From JBPCIX01 sp051005875 (lineage in GTDB: Bacteria; Actinomycetota; CADDZG01; JAHWKV01): a stretch of 8,185 nucleotides of DNA. Shown here piece after piece: positions 1 to 6,270 of this stretch. The position numbers and the translations under genes are program-made. The DNA lies in NCBI GenBank assembly GCA_051005875.1, contig JBPCIX010000043.1, positions 1 through 8,185 of the forward strand, in the 5' to 3' direction. The notes below the pieces were generated by a model. The model worked only from the letters and a program-made list of their open reading frames with translations, did not search any database and was not told the DNA's origin. Each line of letters starts with the position of its first letter. Positions within the stretch are counted from its first letter, which is position 1.

Positions 1-1
1 G

Positions 2-553
2 AACAGTTTCTGCGGAGACGGCACTGCGTTTGGAGTGCATCCCGAGGCCCTGGTTCGCGGTGTGGATTTCACTACCGGCTCGCTGGGCCACGGGCTGGCT
101 ATGGGCGCCGGAGCGGCGCTCGCTGCACGGCTGGAACGCTCGACCCGCCGGATTTTTGTGCTGATAAGCGACGCTGAACTGAACGAGGGGTCCATCTGGG
201 AATCGGTGATGTTCGCTGCTCATCACCAGTTGTCCAACTTGGTGGTCATTGTTGACCTTGACGGTCAGCAGGCCCTGGGCTACACAAAAGACGTCCTTGA
301 TCTCTGCGAACTGGCCCCACGGTGGAAGGCTTTCGGGTGGAACGTGAGCGAAATCGACGGCCACGATCCGGAAGCGATCAGCCAGACCATTGCAAGCCTT
401 GACACCAAATCCGGGCGCCCACACGTGATAATCGCTAACACGGTGTTCGGCAAGGGAGTGTCCTTCATGCAGAGCCAAATCGAGTGGCATTACATGCCAA
501 TGAGTGACGACCAGTACCAGCAGGCGGTCGACGAAGTCAGCGCAATGTCATGA
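2..553 (+). CDS. Transketolase N-terminal (TPP-binding) subunit, 5' partial
   Basis: This is the thiamine-diphosphate-binding half of a split transketolase, which moves a two-carbon ketol unit between sugars together with the C subunit encoded next. The frame is open from base 2 and enters upstream of the window. 183 residues are visible, and split N subunits usually have about 270-280, so roughly a third is missing. Recognisable segments are HPEAL, TTGSLGHGLAMGAGAA, ISDAELNEGSIWE, MFAAHHQLSNLVVIVD and the DGHD motif. The canonical GDG of the cofactor/metal motif reads SDA here (167-175), and the Asn that usually follows the VD dipeptide is Asp (GAC, 260-262). Both are unusual, so cofactor binding may be altered, although the rest of the fold is intact. 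Its stop overlaps the next start as ATGA. Family assignment is firm; the sugar substrate is unknown. Confidence 0.93.
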   Translation, partial: NSFCGDGTAFGVHPEALVRGVDFTTGSLGHGLAMGAGAALAARLERSTRRIFVLISDAELNEGSIWESVMFAAHHQLSNLVVIVDLDGQQALGYTKDVLDLCELAPRWKAFGWNVSEIDGHDPEAISQTIASLDTKSGRPHVIIANTVFGKGVSFMQSQIEWHYMPMSDDQYQQAVDEVSAMS

Positions 554-1467
554 GAAAAGCTTTCATCGGAAAGCTCGTTGAGATAGCCAAGGCTGATCCC
601 AGGGTGGTCTTATTAACAGGAGACCTCGGCTATACAGTCATCGAACCGTTCGCCGACCAGTTCCCGGATCGCTTCTTCAACGCCGGAGTAGCCGAACAAA
701 ACATGGTGGGCATGGCGACCGGCTTGGCTGAGGCGGGCTTTATCCCCTTCGTTTATTCAATCGCCACCTTCGCTTCTCTGCGACCCTACGAATTCATTCG
801 CAACGGGCCGATTCTGCAGCAGCTGCCCGTCCGAATAGTGGGCGTAGGCGGCGGCTTCGACTATGGGCCGGCTGGGCCAACCCATTACGCCCTGGAGGAT
901 TTAGGCATCATGCGCATCCAACCGGGGATAGCCGTAATCTGCCCGGCCGACCACGAACAGGCAGCTTCGGCCCTGCAGGCCACGTGGGATTTACCGGGTC
1001 CGGTTTACTACCGAATCGGCAAGGACGATTCAAGTACGATCGCCGGCCTTAATGGCCGTTTCAACCTTGGCACAGCCGAGAAGCTTCGGCAGGGCAAAGA
1101 TCTGCTGATGGTAACCATCGGTTCCATCGCTTCCGAGGCCATGGCGGCCGCCGAAGAGCTTGAGTCCGACGGAATTGGTTGTGCTGTTGTGGTGGCGTCT
1201 TCCCTGAATCCCGCTCCTCAGTTGGTCGCAGCCCTGCGGGAATTTCCTTTAGCCTTGTCGGTCGAAGCGCATTACGTCAATGGAGGGTTGGGTTCTTTGG
1301 TGTCCGAACTGATCGCTGAGGAGGGCCTATCCTGCCGGTTGGTTCGTTGCGGGGTTCGCACAGCGTCAGATGGCATGTCCGGCAGAGAAACCTATATGAA
1401 CCATCTGCATGGGCTGTCGGCTTCCGCCCTGGGCAAGACGGCTCGCGCCGCCTTGCAGGAAATGTGA
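550..1467 (+). CDS. Transketolase C-terminal subunit
   Basis: This 305-residue protein carries the pyrimidine-binding and C-terminal domains of transketolase and should pair with the N subunit encoded just upstream. The motif FFNAGVAEQNMVGMATGLA (about residues 42-60) contains the conserved Glu49 that activates thiamine diphosphate. GPTHYALEDLGIMR (about 111-124) and the C-terminal VEAHYVNGGLGSLVSELIAEEG block are typical. The length fits family members. The ATG at 550 overlaps the upstream TGA by four bases (ATGA) and has no clear Shine-Dalgarno sequence, so translation probably depends on coupling. Split transketolases next to glycosyltransferases often serve sugar-nucleotide or polysaccharide loci rather than the pentose phosphate pathway. 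That role is inferred from context here. Confidence 0.95.
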   Translation: MRKAFIGKLVEIAKADPRVVLLTGDLGYTVIEPFADQFPDRFFNAGVAEQNMVGMATGLAEAGFIPFVYSIATFASLRPYEFIRNGPILQQLPVRIVGVGGGFDYGPAGPTHYALEDLGIMRIQPGIAVICPADHEQAASALQATWDLPGPVYYRIGKDDSSTIAGLNGRFNLGTAEKLRQGKDLLMVTIGSIASEAMAAAEELESDGIGCAVVVASSLNPAPQLVAALREFPLALSVEAHYVNGGLGSLVSELIAEEGLSCRLVRCGVRTASDGMSGRETYMNHLHGLSASALGKTARAALQEM

Positions 1468-2489
1468 CTCACCGGCACGGGGAACAACCCAGGCTAAGCG
1501 CGGTCATCGCCTGTTACCGCGACGCGGAGGCGGTCCCAATCATGCACGCCCGCTTAACGAAGATCTTTGAGAAAATAGGGGTCGACCACGAGATCATCTT
1601 CGTGAACGACGCAAGCCCAGACAATGCAGGCGAAGTCCTCCAGAAACTGGCCCTTGTTGATCCCAAGATCACAGTCATCAACCACACCCGCAACTTCGGC
1701 TCGCAAAGTGCCTTTACCAGCGGCATGCAGATCGCAACCGGCGATGCCGTGATTCTGCTTGACGGCGACCTGCAGGACCCGCCGGAACTGATCGAGCAGT
1801 TCTTTGCCAAGTGGCAGCAGGGCTTTGACGTGGTTTTCGGCATACGAGTAAAGCGCGACGCCACACGCTTCCTCAAGCTTGCCTACAAGGCCTTCTATCG
1901 GATCTTTCGGGCTACGTCCTACGTCCCAATTCCCCTTGATGCCGGTGATTTCTCCTTGATGGATCGCCGGGTAGTGGATACCCTCAACGCCCTTCCTGAG
2001 AACAATCGCTTTATGCGGGGGCTAAGGGCCTGGGTTGGGTTCAAGCAGACCGGCGTGGAGTACGTGCGCGCTGAAAGAATGTTTGGCCGCACCACCAACT
2101 CTTTAAGAAAGAATCTCGGCTGGGCCCGCAAGGCCATTTTTTCTTTCTCATACGCTCCGTTGGATTTGATCACTGTCCTAGGGGTCATCGTGTGCGCGCT
2201 CGCCATGCTGGCCTCAGTCGTGGTGATCGCAATACGGATTTTCGCTCCGCATTTGGCTCCCAGCGGACTAACCACCGTTATCGTCATGATTTTGTTTATG
2301 GGCGGGGTCCAGCTTTTATGCCTCAGCATCATCGGCTCTTACTTAACCCACATTTATGACGAGGTAAAGCGGCGGCCGGCCTTTCTTGTCGACAGCGTTA
2401 TCAACCCGCCCGTCGGAAGAGTCCACAAGGACATCGATGCCCAGACAAGACAAAAGGAAGGCGCACCCGCAAGGCCTCCTGCCGGCTAA
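1464..2489 (+). CDS. Family 2 glycosyltransferase, polyprenyl-phosphate (DPM1/GtrB/ArnC-like) type
   Basis: This 341-residue membrane-anchored GT-A glycosyltransferase probably transfers a sugar from a nucleotide donor to a polyprenyl phosphate on the cytoplasmic face of the membrane. The order is LSAVIACYRDAE (11-22), VNDASPD (47-53), the metal-binding region DGDLQDPPE (100-108) and the acceptor-side NRFMRGLRAW (181-190). Two hydrophobic helices follow at about 233-258 and 270-294, then the usual SYLTHIYDEVKRRP ending. The GTG at 1464 is chosen as start because it overlaps the transketolase stop as GTGA and places the conserved first strand about ten residues in. An earlier ATG at 1347 would add transketolase-overlapping sequence with no homology. 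AGGAA at 1457-1461 lies unusually close to the start, so coupling is likely. The sugar cannot be told from sequence. Confidence 0.93.
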   Translation: MTHRHGEQPRLSAVIACYRDAEAVPIMHARLTKIFEKIGVDHEIIFVNDASPDNAGEVLQKLALVDPKITVINHTRNFGSQSAFTSGMQIATGDAVILLDGDLQDPPELIEQFFAKWQQGFDVVFGIRVKRDATRFLKLAYKAFYRIFRATSYVPIPLDAGDFSLMDRRVVDTLNALPENNRFMRGLRAWVGFKQTGVEYVRAERMFGRTTNSLRKNLGWARKAIFSFSYAPLDLITVLGVIVCALAMLASVVVIAIRIFAPHLAPSGLTTVIVMILFMGGVQLLCLSIIGSYLTHIYDEVKRRPAFLVDSVINPPVGRVHKDIDAQTRQKEGAPARPPAG

Positions 2490-3397
2490 CGGGCCTTGTA
2501 AGCGATTGCGGCTAGGTTCCCCGCGGGCAAGGCCAGAACCAATGACCCGGGCCATCCTGTACGGATCTTGCCAAGCAGCTTCGCTTTAATACCGGCGGGG
2601 ATCGGAGCAAGCCTGGCCCAATAGCGGACCGGATACCTGTTGACCACCAGGTTCACCTCTACCTGTTGGAAACCACACTTGCTGGAGAAAGACTCAAGAC
2701 TCGCGCGAGAAAAGAGCTGGAGGTGCTCAATGTCAAAGATCGGCGACTTGCGGCCGAGCAGCCTTGCGGACAGGGCTTGTCGATTGTGGCACACAAAGAT
2801 GGCGGCTCCGCCGGGCTTTAGCAACGAGCATATCGAGCGGCCGACTTCCAAGGGGTCGTGGAGGTGCTCGATAGTCTGGAAACATGTGATTAAGCTAAAG
2901 CGCTCCCCGCTGAAATCTTTCTCGGAGAACAATCCCTGGCGAATCAACGCCCTTATCCCCGGCTTCGCCGCTTCGATCGGGGCTCTCGAGGGTTCCACGC
3001 CGGCTACATCCCTAAAGCCAAGGTCGAGTAGCCGCTCTAGAAAGGCGCCGTCGCCGGCCCCGATATCAAGGGCGGAATCTTTGTCCGGGAGCCGGGACAT
3101 GATTGAAGCCACCAACCTTCCATACGTCGCGGCCGCATAGCGGGCTTCCTCCGAGCTGTCATAGGCGGCCTCTCTGTAGCCCACAGCAAGCGCTTCCGGC
3201 GCCGGCGCGGGGTTCGCATAAACCAGCTCGCAGACAGGGCAGACCACCAACCTGTAATGCATGTACTCGGGAAGTTTGCGCGATGAGAAGGCGAACTGGT
3301 CAAGCCGGTCCGTATCCAACATCTGGTCCGCCAACACGGCCGAATCGTCCTCCGAGCCACATAGAGGACAGGGCCGCGCATTCAGCTTCAAATCCAT
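2486..3397 (-). CDS. Class I SAM-dependent methyltransferase with N-terminal zinc motif
   Basis: This predicted cytoplasmic methyltransferase has 303 residues. Cys10/Cys13 (CPLCG) and Cys53/Cys56 (CPVC) form a probable four-cysteine zinc knuckle, followed by the YANPAP signature common to this group. The SAM-binding glycine loop ALDIGAGDG lies at about 109-117 and an acidic-strand end, GVEPS, near 130. FQTIEHLHDP follows, then LLKPGG. Such proteins (Methyltransf_11/23-like) often act on sugars or lipids in envelope loci, but the substrate here is unknown. The ATG at 3397 is chosen because GAGG (3404-3407, read on the - strand) lies six bases upstream; a TTG at 3421 would add eight residues and overlap that site. 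The stop overlaps the convergent glycosyltransferase stop by 4 bp. It lies 89 bp downstream of vapC on the same strand. Confidence 0.92.
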   Translation of the reverse strand: MDLKLNARPCPLCGSEDDSAVLADQMLDTDRLDQFAFSSRKLPEYMHYRLVVCPVCELVYANPAPAPEALAVGYREAAYDSSEEARYAAATYGRLVASIMSRLPDKDSALDIGAGDGAFLERLLDLGFRDVAGVEPSRAPIEAAKPGIRALIRQGLFSEKDFSGERFSLITCFQTIEHLHDPLEVGRSICSLLKPGGAAIFVCHNRQALSARLLGRKSPIFDIEHLQLFSRASLESFSSKCGFQQVEVNLVVNRYPVRYWARLAPIPAGIKAKLLGKIRTGWPGSLVLALPAGNLAAIAYKAR

Positions 3398-3403
3398 GTC
3401 TAA

Positions 3404-3407
3404 CCTC
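3404..3407 (-). promoter_or_regulatory. Shine-Dalgarno site of the methyltransferase
   Basis: GAGG on the - strand sits six bases before the ATG at 3397. It is the clearest ribosome-binding site in the window and decides between this ATG and the upstream TTG at 3421. Confidence 0.7.
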
Positions 3408-3457
3408 AAGTAGGGAGTCAAGATTACCCGGTGGAATAGCCGCTGGCGCAGATATTG

Positions 3458-3488
3458 AAAACGTCAACGAGTGCGGTTGCTACGTTTT
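3458..3488 (-). terminator. Hairpin at the vapC stop, possible intrinsic terminator
   Basis: On the - strand the arms AAAACGT (with AG bulge) CAAC and GTTG ACGTTTT pair around a 7-base loop. Together they form an 11-bp stem with one two-base bulge. The 5' arm overlaps the vapC TAA codon and the 3' arm ends in four T residues. The stem has few G-C pairs and the T tract is short, so termination may be weak. The near-symmetric A and T flanks would fold the same way on the other strand. It lies just where transcription of vapBC would need to be separated from the methyltransferase gene. Confidence 0.45.
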
Positions 3489-3921
3489 AGATTTGGTACC
3501 GCGACAGGACCTTTTCGTCGCCCGGTTGGATTCGTTCAAGACCGCGCACCTGGTCGAATCCTACGTCGGTGCTGATGATTGCTCCAATGCCATGCTCAGC
3601 GCAGGTCGCCACGTGCAACAAATCACGCGCCGACAGACCCTGGTACTTTTCGACGAGATGCGGCATTCGCCGGACCACCTCGTCGGTTATCGCCAAGAGC
3701 GGCGAGAAAAGGTCGATGGCGTCTCTGGCCATTGATATGCCCGTACCGGGGGCGCCTATCGCCCCGAATCGATGAAAGATCTCCTGGATTACTTCAGTCG
3801 AGATCAGACCTTCCAAACTGCCGTCTCGGACTCTTCGCAAGATTTCCACGCTTGGTTTCCGAAGAGCCTGCTGGCGCCCGCCGGCGTACATGATGATCGC
3901 CGTATCGATAAAGACGCTCAG
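3487..3921 (-). CDS. vapC: VapC-type PIN-domain ribonuclease toxin
   Basis: This is a PIN-fold endoribonuclease, the toxin of a type II module whose targets are RNAs such as tRNAs in studied relatives. With the CTG start at 3921 it has 144 residues. The acidic active-site set is visible: Asp6 in VFIDT, Glu47 in STEVIQEI, Asp100 in SARDLLHVA and Asp119 in STDVGFD. The first ATG in frame (3891) would begin after VFIDTAII and remove Asp6. No ATG, GTG or TTG exists upstream before a stop, so CTG is the only start that keeps the full active site. That CTG overlaps the antitoxin stop as CTGA, and AGGG lies nine bases upstream (3931-3934, - strand). Family assignment is firm; the start is inferred. 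Confidence 0.88.
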   Translation of the reverse strand: MSVFIDTAIIMYAGGRQQALRKPSVEILRRVRDGSLEGLISTEVIQEIFHRFGAIGAPGTGISMARDAIDLFSPLLAITDEVVRRMPHLVEKYQGLSARDLLHVATCAEHGIGAIISTDVGFDQVRGLERIQPGDEKVLSRYQI

Positions 3922-4157
3922 ATGGTGGCACCCTGCAGGATCTCCGCCTTCATGACTTCCCAGTCGTCAACCGGCGCTTCAAGCGACTCGAGCGAGGCCA
4001 GTGCCTCAGCTTTGGATCGGGTCCTTTGTCCGTTTAGGTACGCCTCGATGGCCTCGCGCACAATTGTCCCGACTGAAACACCTCGCTTTGAGGCGATACG
4101 CCTGAGCCGCGCCTGGTGCTGCGGCTCCAGCAGTACCTGAGTACGGGCTGTCAACAT
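3918..4157 (-). CDS. vapB: Ribbon-helix-helix VapB-type antitoxin
   Basis: This 79-residue protein begins with a ribbon-helix-helix DNA-binding domain: strand TQVLLEPQ (6-13), helix 1 HQARLRRIASKRG and helix 2 SVGTIVREAIEAYL (to about residue 41). A charged linker leads to the C-terminal VDDWEVMKAEIL segment, which in related antitoxins wraps around and blocks the PIN active site. It is encoded immediately before vapC with a 4-base overlap, the usual antitoxin-first order. Two 7-bp direct repeats sit directly upstream of its ATG and are the likely autoregulatory operator. The cognate pairing with the adjacent PIN toxin rests on synteny and domain type. Confidence 0.9.
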   Translation of the reverse strand: MLTARTQVLLEPQHQARLRRIASKRGVSVGTIVREAIEAYLNGQRTRSKAEALASLESLEAPVDDWEVMKAEILQGATI

Positions 4158-4162
4158 CTACC

Positions 4163-4182
4163 TACTATACCATACTATATAC
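4163..4182 (-). promoter_or_regulatory. Putative vapB operator with overlapping -10 elements
   Basis: TACTATA occurs at 4163-4169 and again at 4173-4179 (+ strand), a direct repeat with exactly 10-bp period. On the - strand each copy contains TATAGT, a good -10 match. The promoter-proximal copy ends six bases before the vapB ATG, so transcription from it could give an essentially leaderless mRNA. RHH repressors bind short repeats spaced about one helical turn apart, which fits this layout. I see no convincing -35 element. The operator role is inferred. Confidence 0.55.
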
Positions 4183-4198
4183 GGTCCCCTGGATCGAG

Positions 4199-4227
4199 TT
4201 GCACATGTTCCTTTTAGGTGATACAAT
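4199..4227 (+). promoter_or_regulatory. Putative promoter of the DUF222-HNH gene
   Basis: TTGCAC (4199-4204) is separated by 17 bases from TACAAT (4222-4227), which is preceded by an extended -10 TG (4219-4220). The start point would fall near 4233-4235, at the ATG at 4235. A leaderless transcript is therefore likely. The -35 is only a partial match, but the extended -10 is strong. Confidence 0.6.
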
Positions 4228-4234
4228 CGAACGT

Positions 4235-5746
4235 ATGTTCGGTTCTCAGGGCTTCGCAGGCGTAGATCAGTCCGCTGCGAATGCCGTTGCGGCTTCTCAA
4301 CCCGTATATGTAAACGGCGTTTACAAGCCTGTACCTACCAGCAGGCAGGTGGAAGTCGATGCTCTGGATGGTGAGATCCGTGAAGCCACCGCCAATATCG
4401 ACGCCGCCATGTATCAGCGCCTTATGAAGATCGCTCGTATGGAAAGCGAGATGCTCTGGGCCGACTGGGGTTGCCGCTCCTGTGCCCATTACCTCAACTG
4501 GCGCTCAGGGATCGATCTTTGGGATGCGGGGGAACAAGTCCGTGTCGCAAAGGCCCTTTCATCGTTTCCTTTGGTTTCTGAAGCCTTCTCTAAGGGCCAG
4601 CTGAGCTACTCGAAGGTACGGGCTATTACCCTAGTGGCCACATCTGAAACTGAAGCCGACCTTGTGTCTTTGGCCACCTATTCCACTGCCTCGCAACTCT
4701 CGAAAATTGTCCGTGGTTATCGCAAGGTTCAAAGAACCGAAGATCTCACCCTGCAAAACAAAGCGTTCGAAGACAGATCCTTCAAATGGTACTCAGACGA
4801 CGATGGCTCGGTTGTATTCAAAGGGCGGCTCCCCGCCGTTGAAGGCGCCATTGTCGTCAAAGCCCTGGAAGTAGCCTCCGAGGATCTTCGTCAAAAAAGC
4901 CGCCGCGAGCTTGTGGAACAGATGCTGAGAGAACAAGCCGAGCAAGCCGCCCAGCAGCAAGATCCCTCTTACGATCCCCAGGCTGCCGAGGCCGCCAGCA
5001 TGGAGAACCGCAACAACGACGCCGCCGAGCAGGCCCCAGGGCGGACCTCAGACAAGCAGTCGGCCGTTAGGGCCGACGCCCTGGTAAAGATGGCCGAGAC
5101 CCTCATGTCCTCGGGTCTTGCGCCCATGTCCGGCGGCGACCGCCATCAAGTAGTTATTCATATTGACGCCTCTACTCTGGCCGAAGACGACGGGGGCCGC
5201 TGCGACCTTGAAGACGGGGCTGCCCTTAGCCCTGACACCGTTAGGCGTGTCTGCTGTGATTCAAGCATCGTTTCCATGCTTGAGGGTCCAAACGGCGAAG
5301 CGTTGAACATCGGGCGCAAATCCAGGGCTATTCCCCCCGCAATAAGGCGTGCCCTTAGGTCCAGAGACGCAGGCTGCCGGTTCCCAGGGTGCCCTCAAAC
5401 AAAATTTGTTGACGGCCATCACATCGAGCATTGGTCCAAGGGTGGCGAAACGAGCCTGACCAACCTTTTGGAATTATGCCGGTTCCATCACCGATTGGTG
5501 CATGAGGGCGGTTACTCCGTCGAGCGGGAAAGCCGGGATGTCGCCGAATTCAAGTTCCGGCGTCCCGATGGGACTTATCTCGATCCGGCGCCGCCCAAGA
5601 TCGAAGCCCCGCCGGGTAAACTTTCTGAGAAAAATCGAAAACTCGGCTTAAATATCGGCCCCTACGTTCCCTTATGGCAGGGCGACAGACTGAATCTAAA
5701 CATGGCCATCGGGGGCCTTCTCTGCAAAGACGCCGTCCAAAACTAG
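4235..5746 (+). CDS. DUF222 / 13E12-family HNH endonuclease
   Basis: This 503-residue protein has the two-part layout of the actinobacterial DUF222-HNH family, which includes the mycobacterial REP13E12 proteins. A helical DUF222-like region spans about residues 35-225 (LMKIARMESEMLWADWG…, QLSYSKVRAITLV). A Gln/Glu/Ala-rich linker follows at about 232-276, then a C-terminal HNH nuclease near 381-423. The HNH part shows Cys381 and Cys386 (CRFPGC), the catalytic-type HHIEHW (395-400), Asn410, Cys415 and HH at 418-419. It probably cleaves or nicks DNA in the cytoplasm, but the biological role of the family is poorly known. The ATG at 4235 is preferred because it lies 8 bases past a TACAAT box; ATG 4205 in the same frame is an alternative lying inside the promoter. 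It is divergent from vapB, 77 bp apart. Confidence 0.9.
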   Translation: MFGSQGFAGVDQSAANAVAASQPVYVNGVYKPVPTSRQVEVDALDGEIREATANIDAAMYQRLMKIARMESEMLWADWGCRSCAHYLNWRSGIDLWDAGEQVRVAKALSSFPLVSEAFSKGQLSYSKVRAITLVATSETEADLVSLATYSTASQLSKIVRGYRKVQRTEDLTLQNKAFEDRSFKWYSDDDGSVVFKGRLPAVEGAIVVKALEVASEDLRQKSRRELVEQMLREQAEQAAQQQDPSYDPQAAEAASMENRNNDAAEQAPGRTSDKQSAVRADALVKMAETLMSSGLAPMSGGDRHQVVIHIDASTLAEDDGGRCDLEDGAALSPDTVRRVCCDSSIVSMLEGPNGEALNIGRKSRAIPPAIRRALRSRDAGCRFPGCPQTKFVDGHHIEHWSKGGETSLTNLLELCRFHHRLVHEGGYSVERESRDVAEFKFRRPDGTYLDPAPPKIEAPPGKLSEKNRKLGLNIGPYVPLWQGDRLNLNMAIGGLLCKDAVQN

Positions 5747-5825
5747 GCATCCCGAGCTCTGGGCCCTCTTTATTCTCTTCAGTGCAGGGCTAGGTACCAT
5801 CACCGGCCGGCACAAAAAACTCTGG

Positions 5826-5845
5826 GTGTCTTACAATGTCTTGCA
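5826..5845 (+). promoter_or_regulatory. Putative operator and -10 box of the second toxin-antitoxin pair
   Basis: Two adjacent 10-mers, GTGTCTTACA and ATGTCTTGCA, match at eight of ten positions and form a direct repeat with 10-bp period. The -10 box TACAAT (5832-5837) lies inside them, and the repeat runs into the antitoxin ATG at 5845. The upstream -35 candidate (GGCACA, 5809-5814, 17-base spacer) is weak. Binding of the RHH antitoxin here would block its own promoter; this is inferred from position and the parallel at vapB. Confidence 0.5.
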
Positions 5846-6270
5846 TGAGCAATAGCCGTACCTTTTCCGCTCGCCTGGATTCTGCCGTAGCCGGCCGGCT
5901 CGACGAGCGTAGTGCGAAAACCGGGCAGTCCCGCTCCCGGCTTGTCGAGCGGTACCTTGATGAGGGAATGCGCATTGACGAGCACCCCGGCATTGTGTTT
6001 CGCGACGGCCCTGCCGGCCGGCGGGCGGCCCTAGGCTCGGGACCAGATGTCTGGGAAGTCATGTCCGTCATTAGGGCATCGCCTGAACCTGGCCCGGCGG
6101 CCATCGCCCACGCAGCCGGCTGGCTGAATCTTACGCAAGGCCAGGTGCAGATAGCCGTGCGATACTACGCAGCCTTCCCAGCCGAGGTTGACGCTCGCAT
6201 TGCTTCCAGCGAACAACTCGCAGATGAGGCGGAGGCTGTCTGGAATAAAGAGCAGTCTGCCTTGGGTTGA
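5845..6270 (+). CDS. RHH plus DUF433-like antitoxin (VapB45-like)
   Basis: This 141-residue protein probably neutralises the DUF5615 toxin encoded next. The N-terminus (about 5-42) reads as a ribbon-helix-helix: strand RTFSARLD, then helices AVAGRLDERSAKTG and SRSRLVERYLDEGM. From HPGIVF (47) to AFPAEVDARI (about 125) it resembles DUF433, including the closing helix with LTQGQVQIAVRYYAAFP. DUF433-DUF5615 pairs are an established toxin-antitoxin type (compare VapBC45 of Mycobacterium tuberculosis). The ATG at 5845 lies 8 bases beyond a TACAAT box and has no Shine-Dalgarno sequence, suggesting leaderless translation. ATG 5836 in the same frame would add three residues. The stop overlaps the toxin start as TTGA. 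The DUF433 match is by pattern memory and is less certain than the pairing. Confidence 0.8.
   Translation: MSNSRTFSARLDSAVAGRLDERSAKTGQSRSRLVERYLDEGMRIDEHPGIVFRDGPAGRRAALGSGPDVWEVMSVIRASPEPGPAAIAHAAGWLNLTQGQVQIAVRYYAAFPAEVDARIASSEQLADEAEAVWNKEQSALG

Noticed and set aside
1347..1463. Longer start for the glycosyltransferase at ATG 1347
   Set aside because: The extra residues are the transketolase C-terminus read in another frame. The GTGA junction at 1464 fits both the family and the coupling pattern.
3103..3735. A 210-residue open frame on the + strand
   Set aside because: It lies antisense to the methyltransferase and vapC, both of which have clear family motifs, and its Pro/Arg/Ser-rich translation has no recognisable domain.
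4235..5746. The HNH gene as an intron- or intein-borne homing endonuclease
   Set aside because: It is a free-standing gene with its own promoter and the DUF222 N-terminal region. No intron core, intein splice residues or split host gene flank it.
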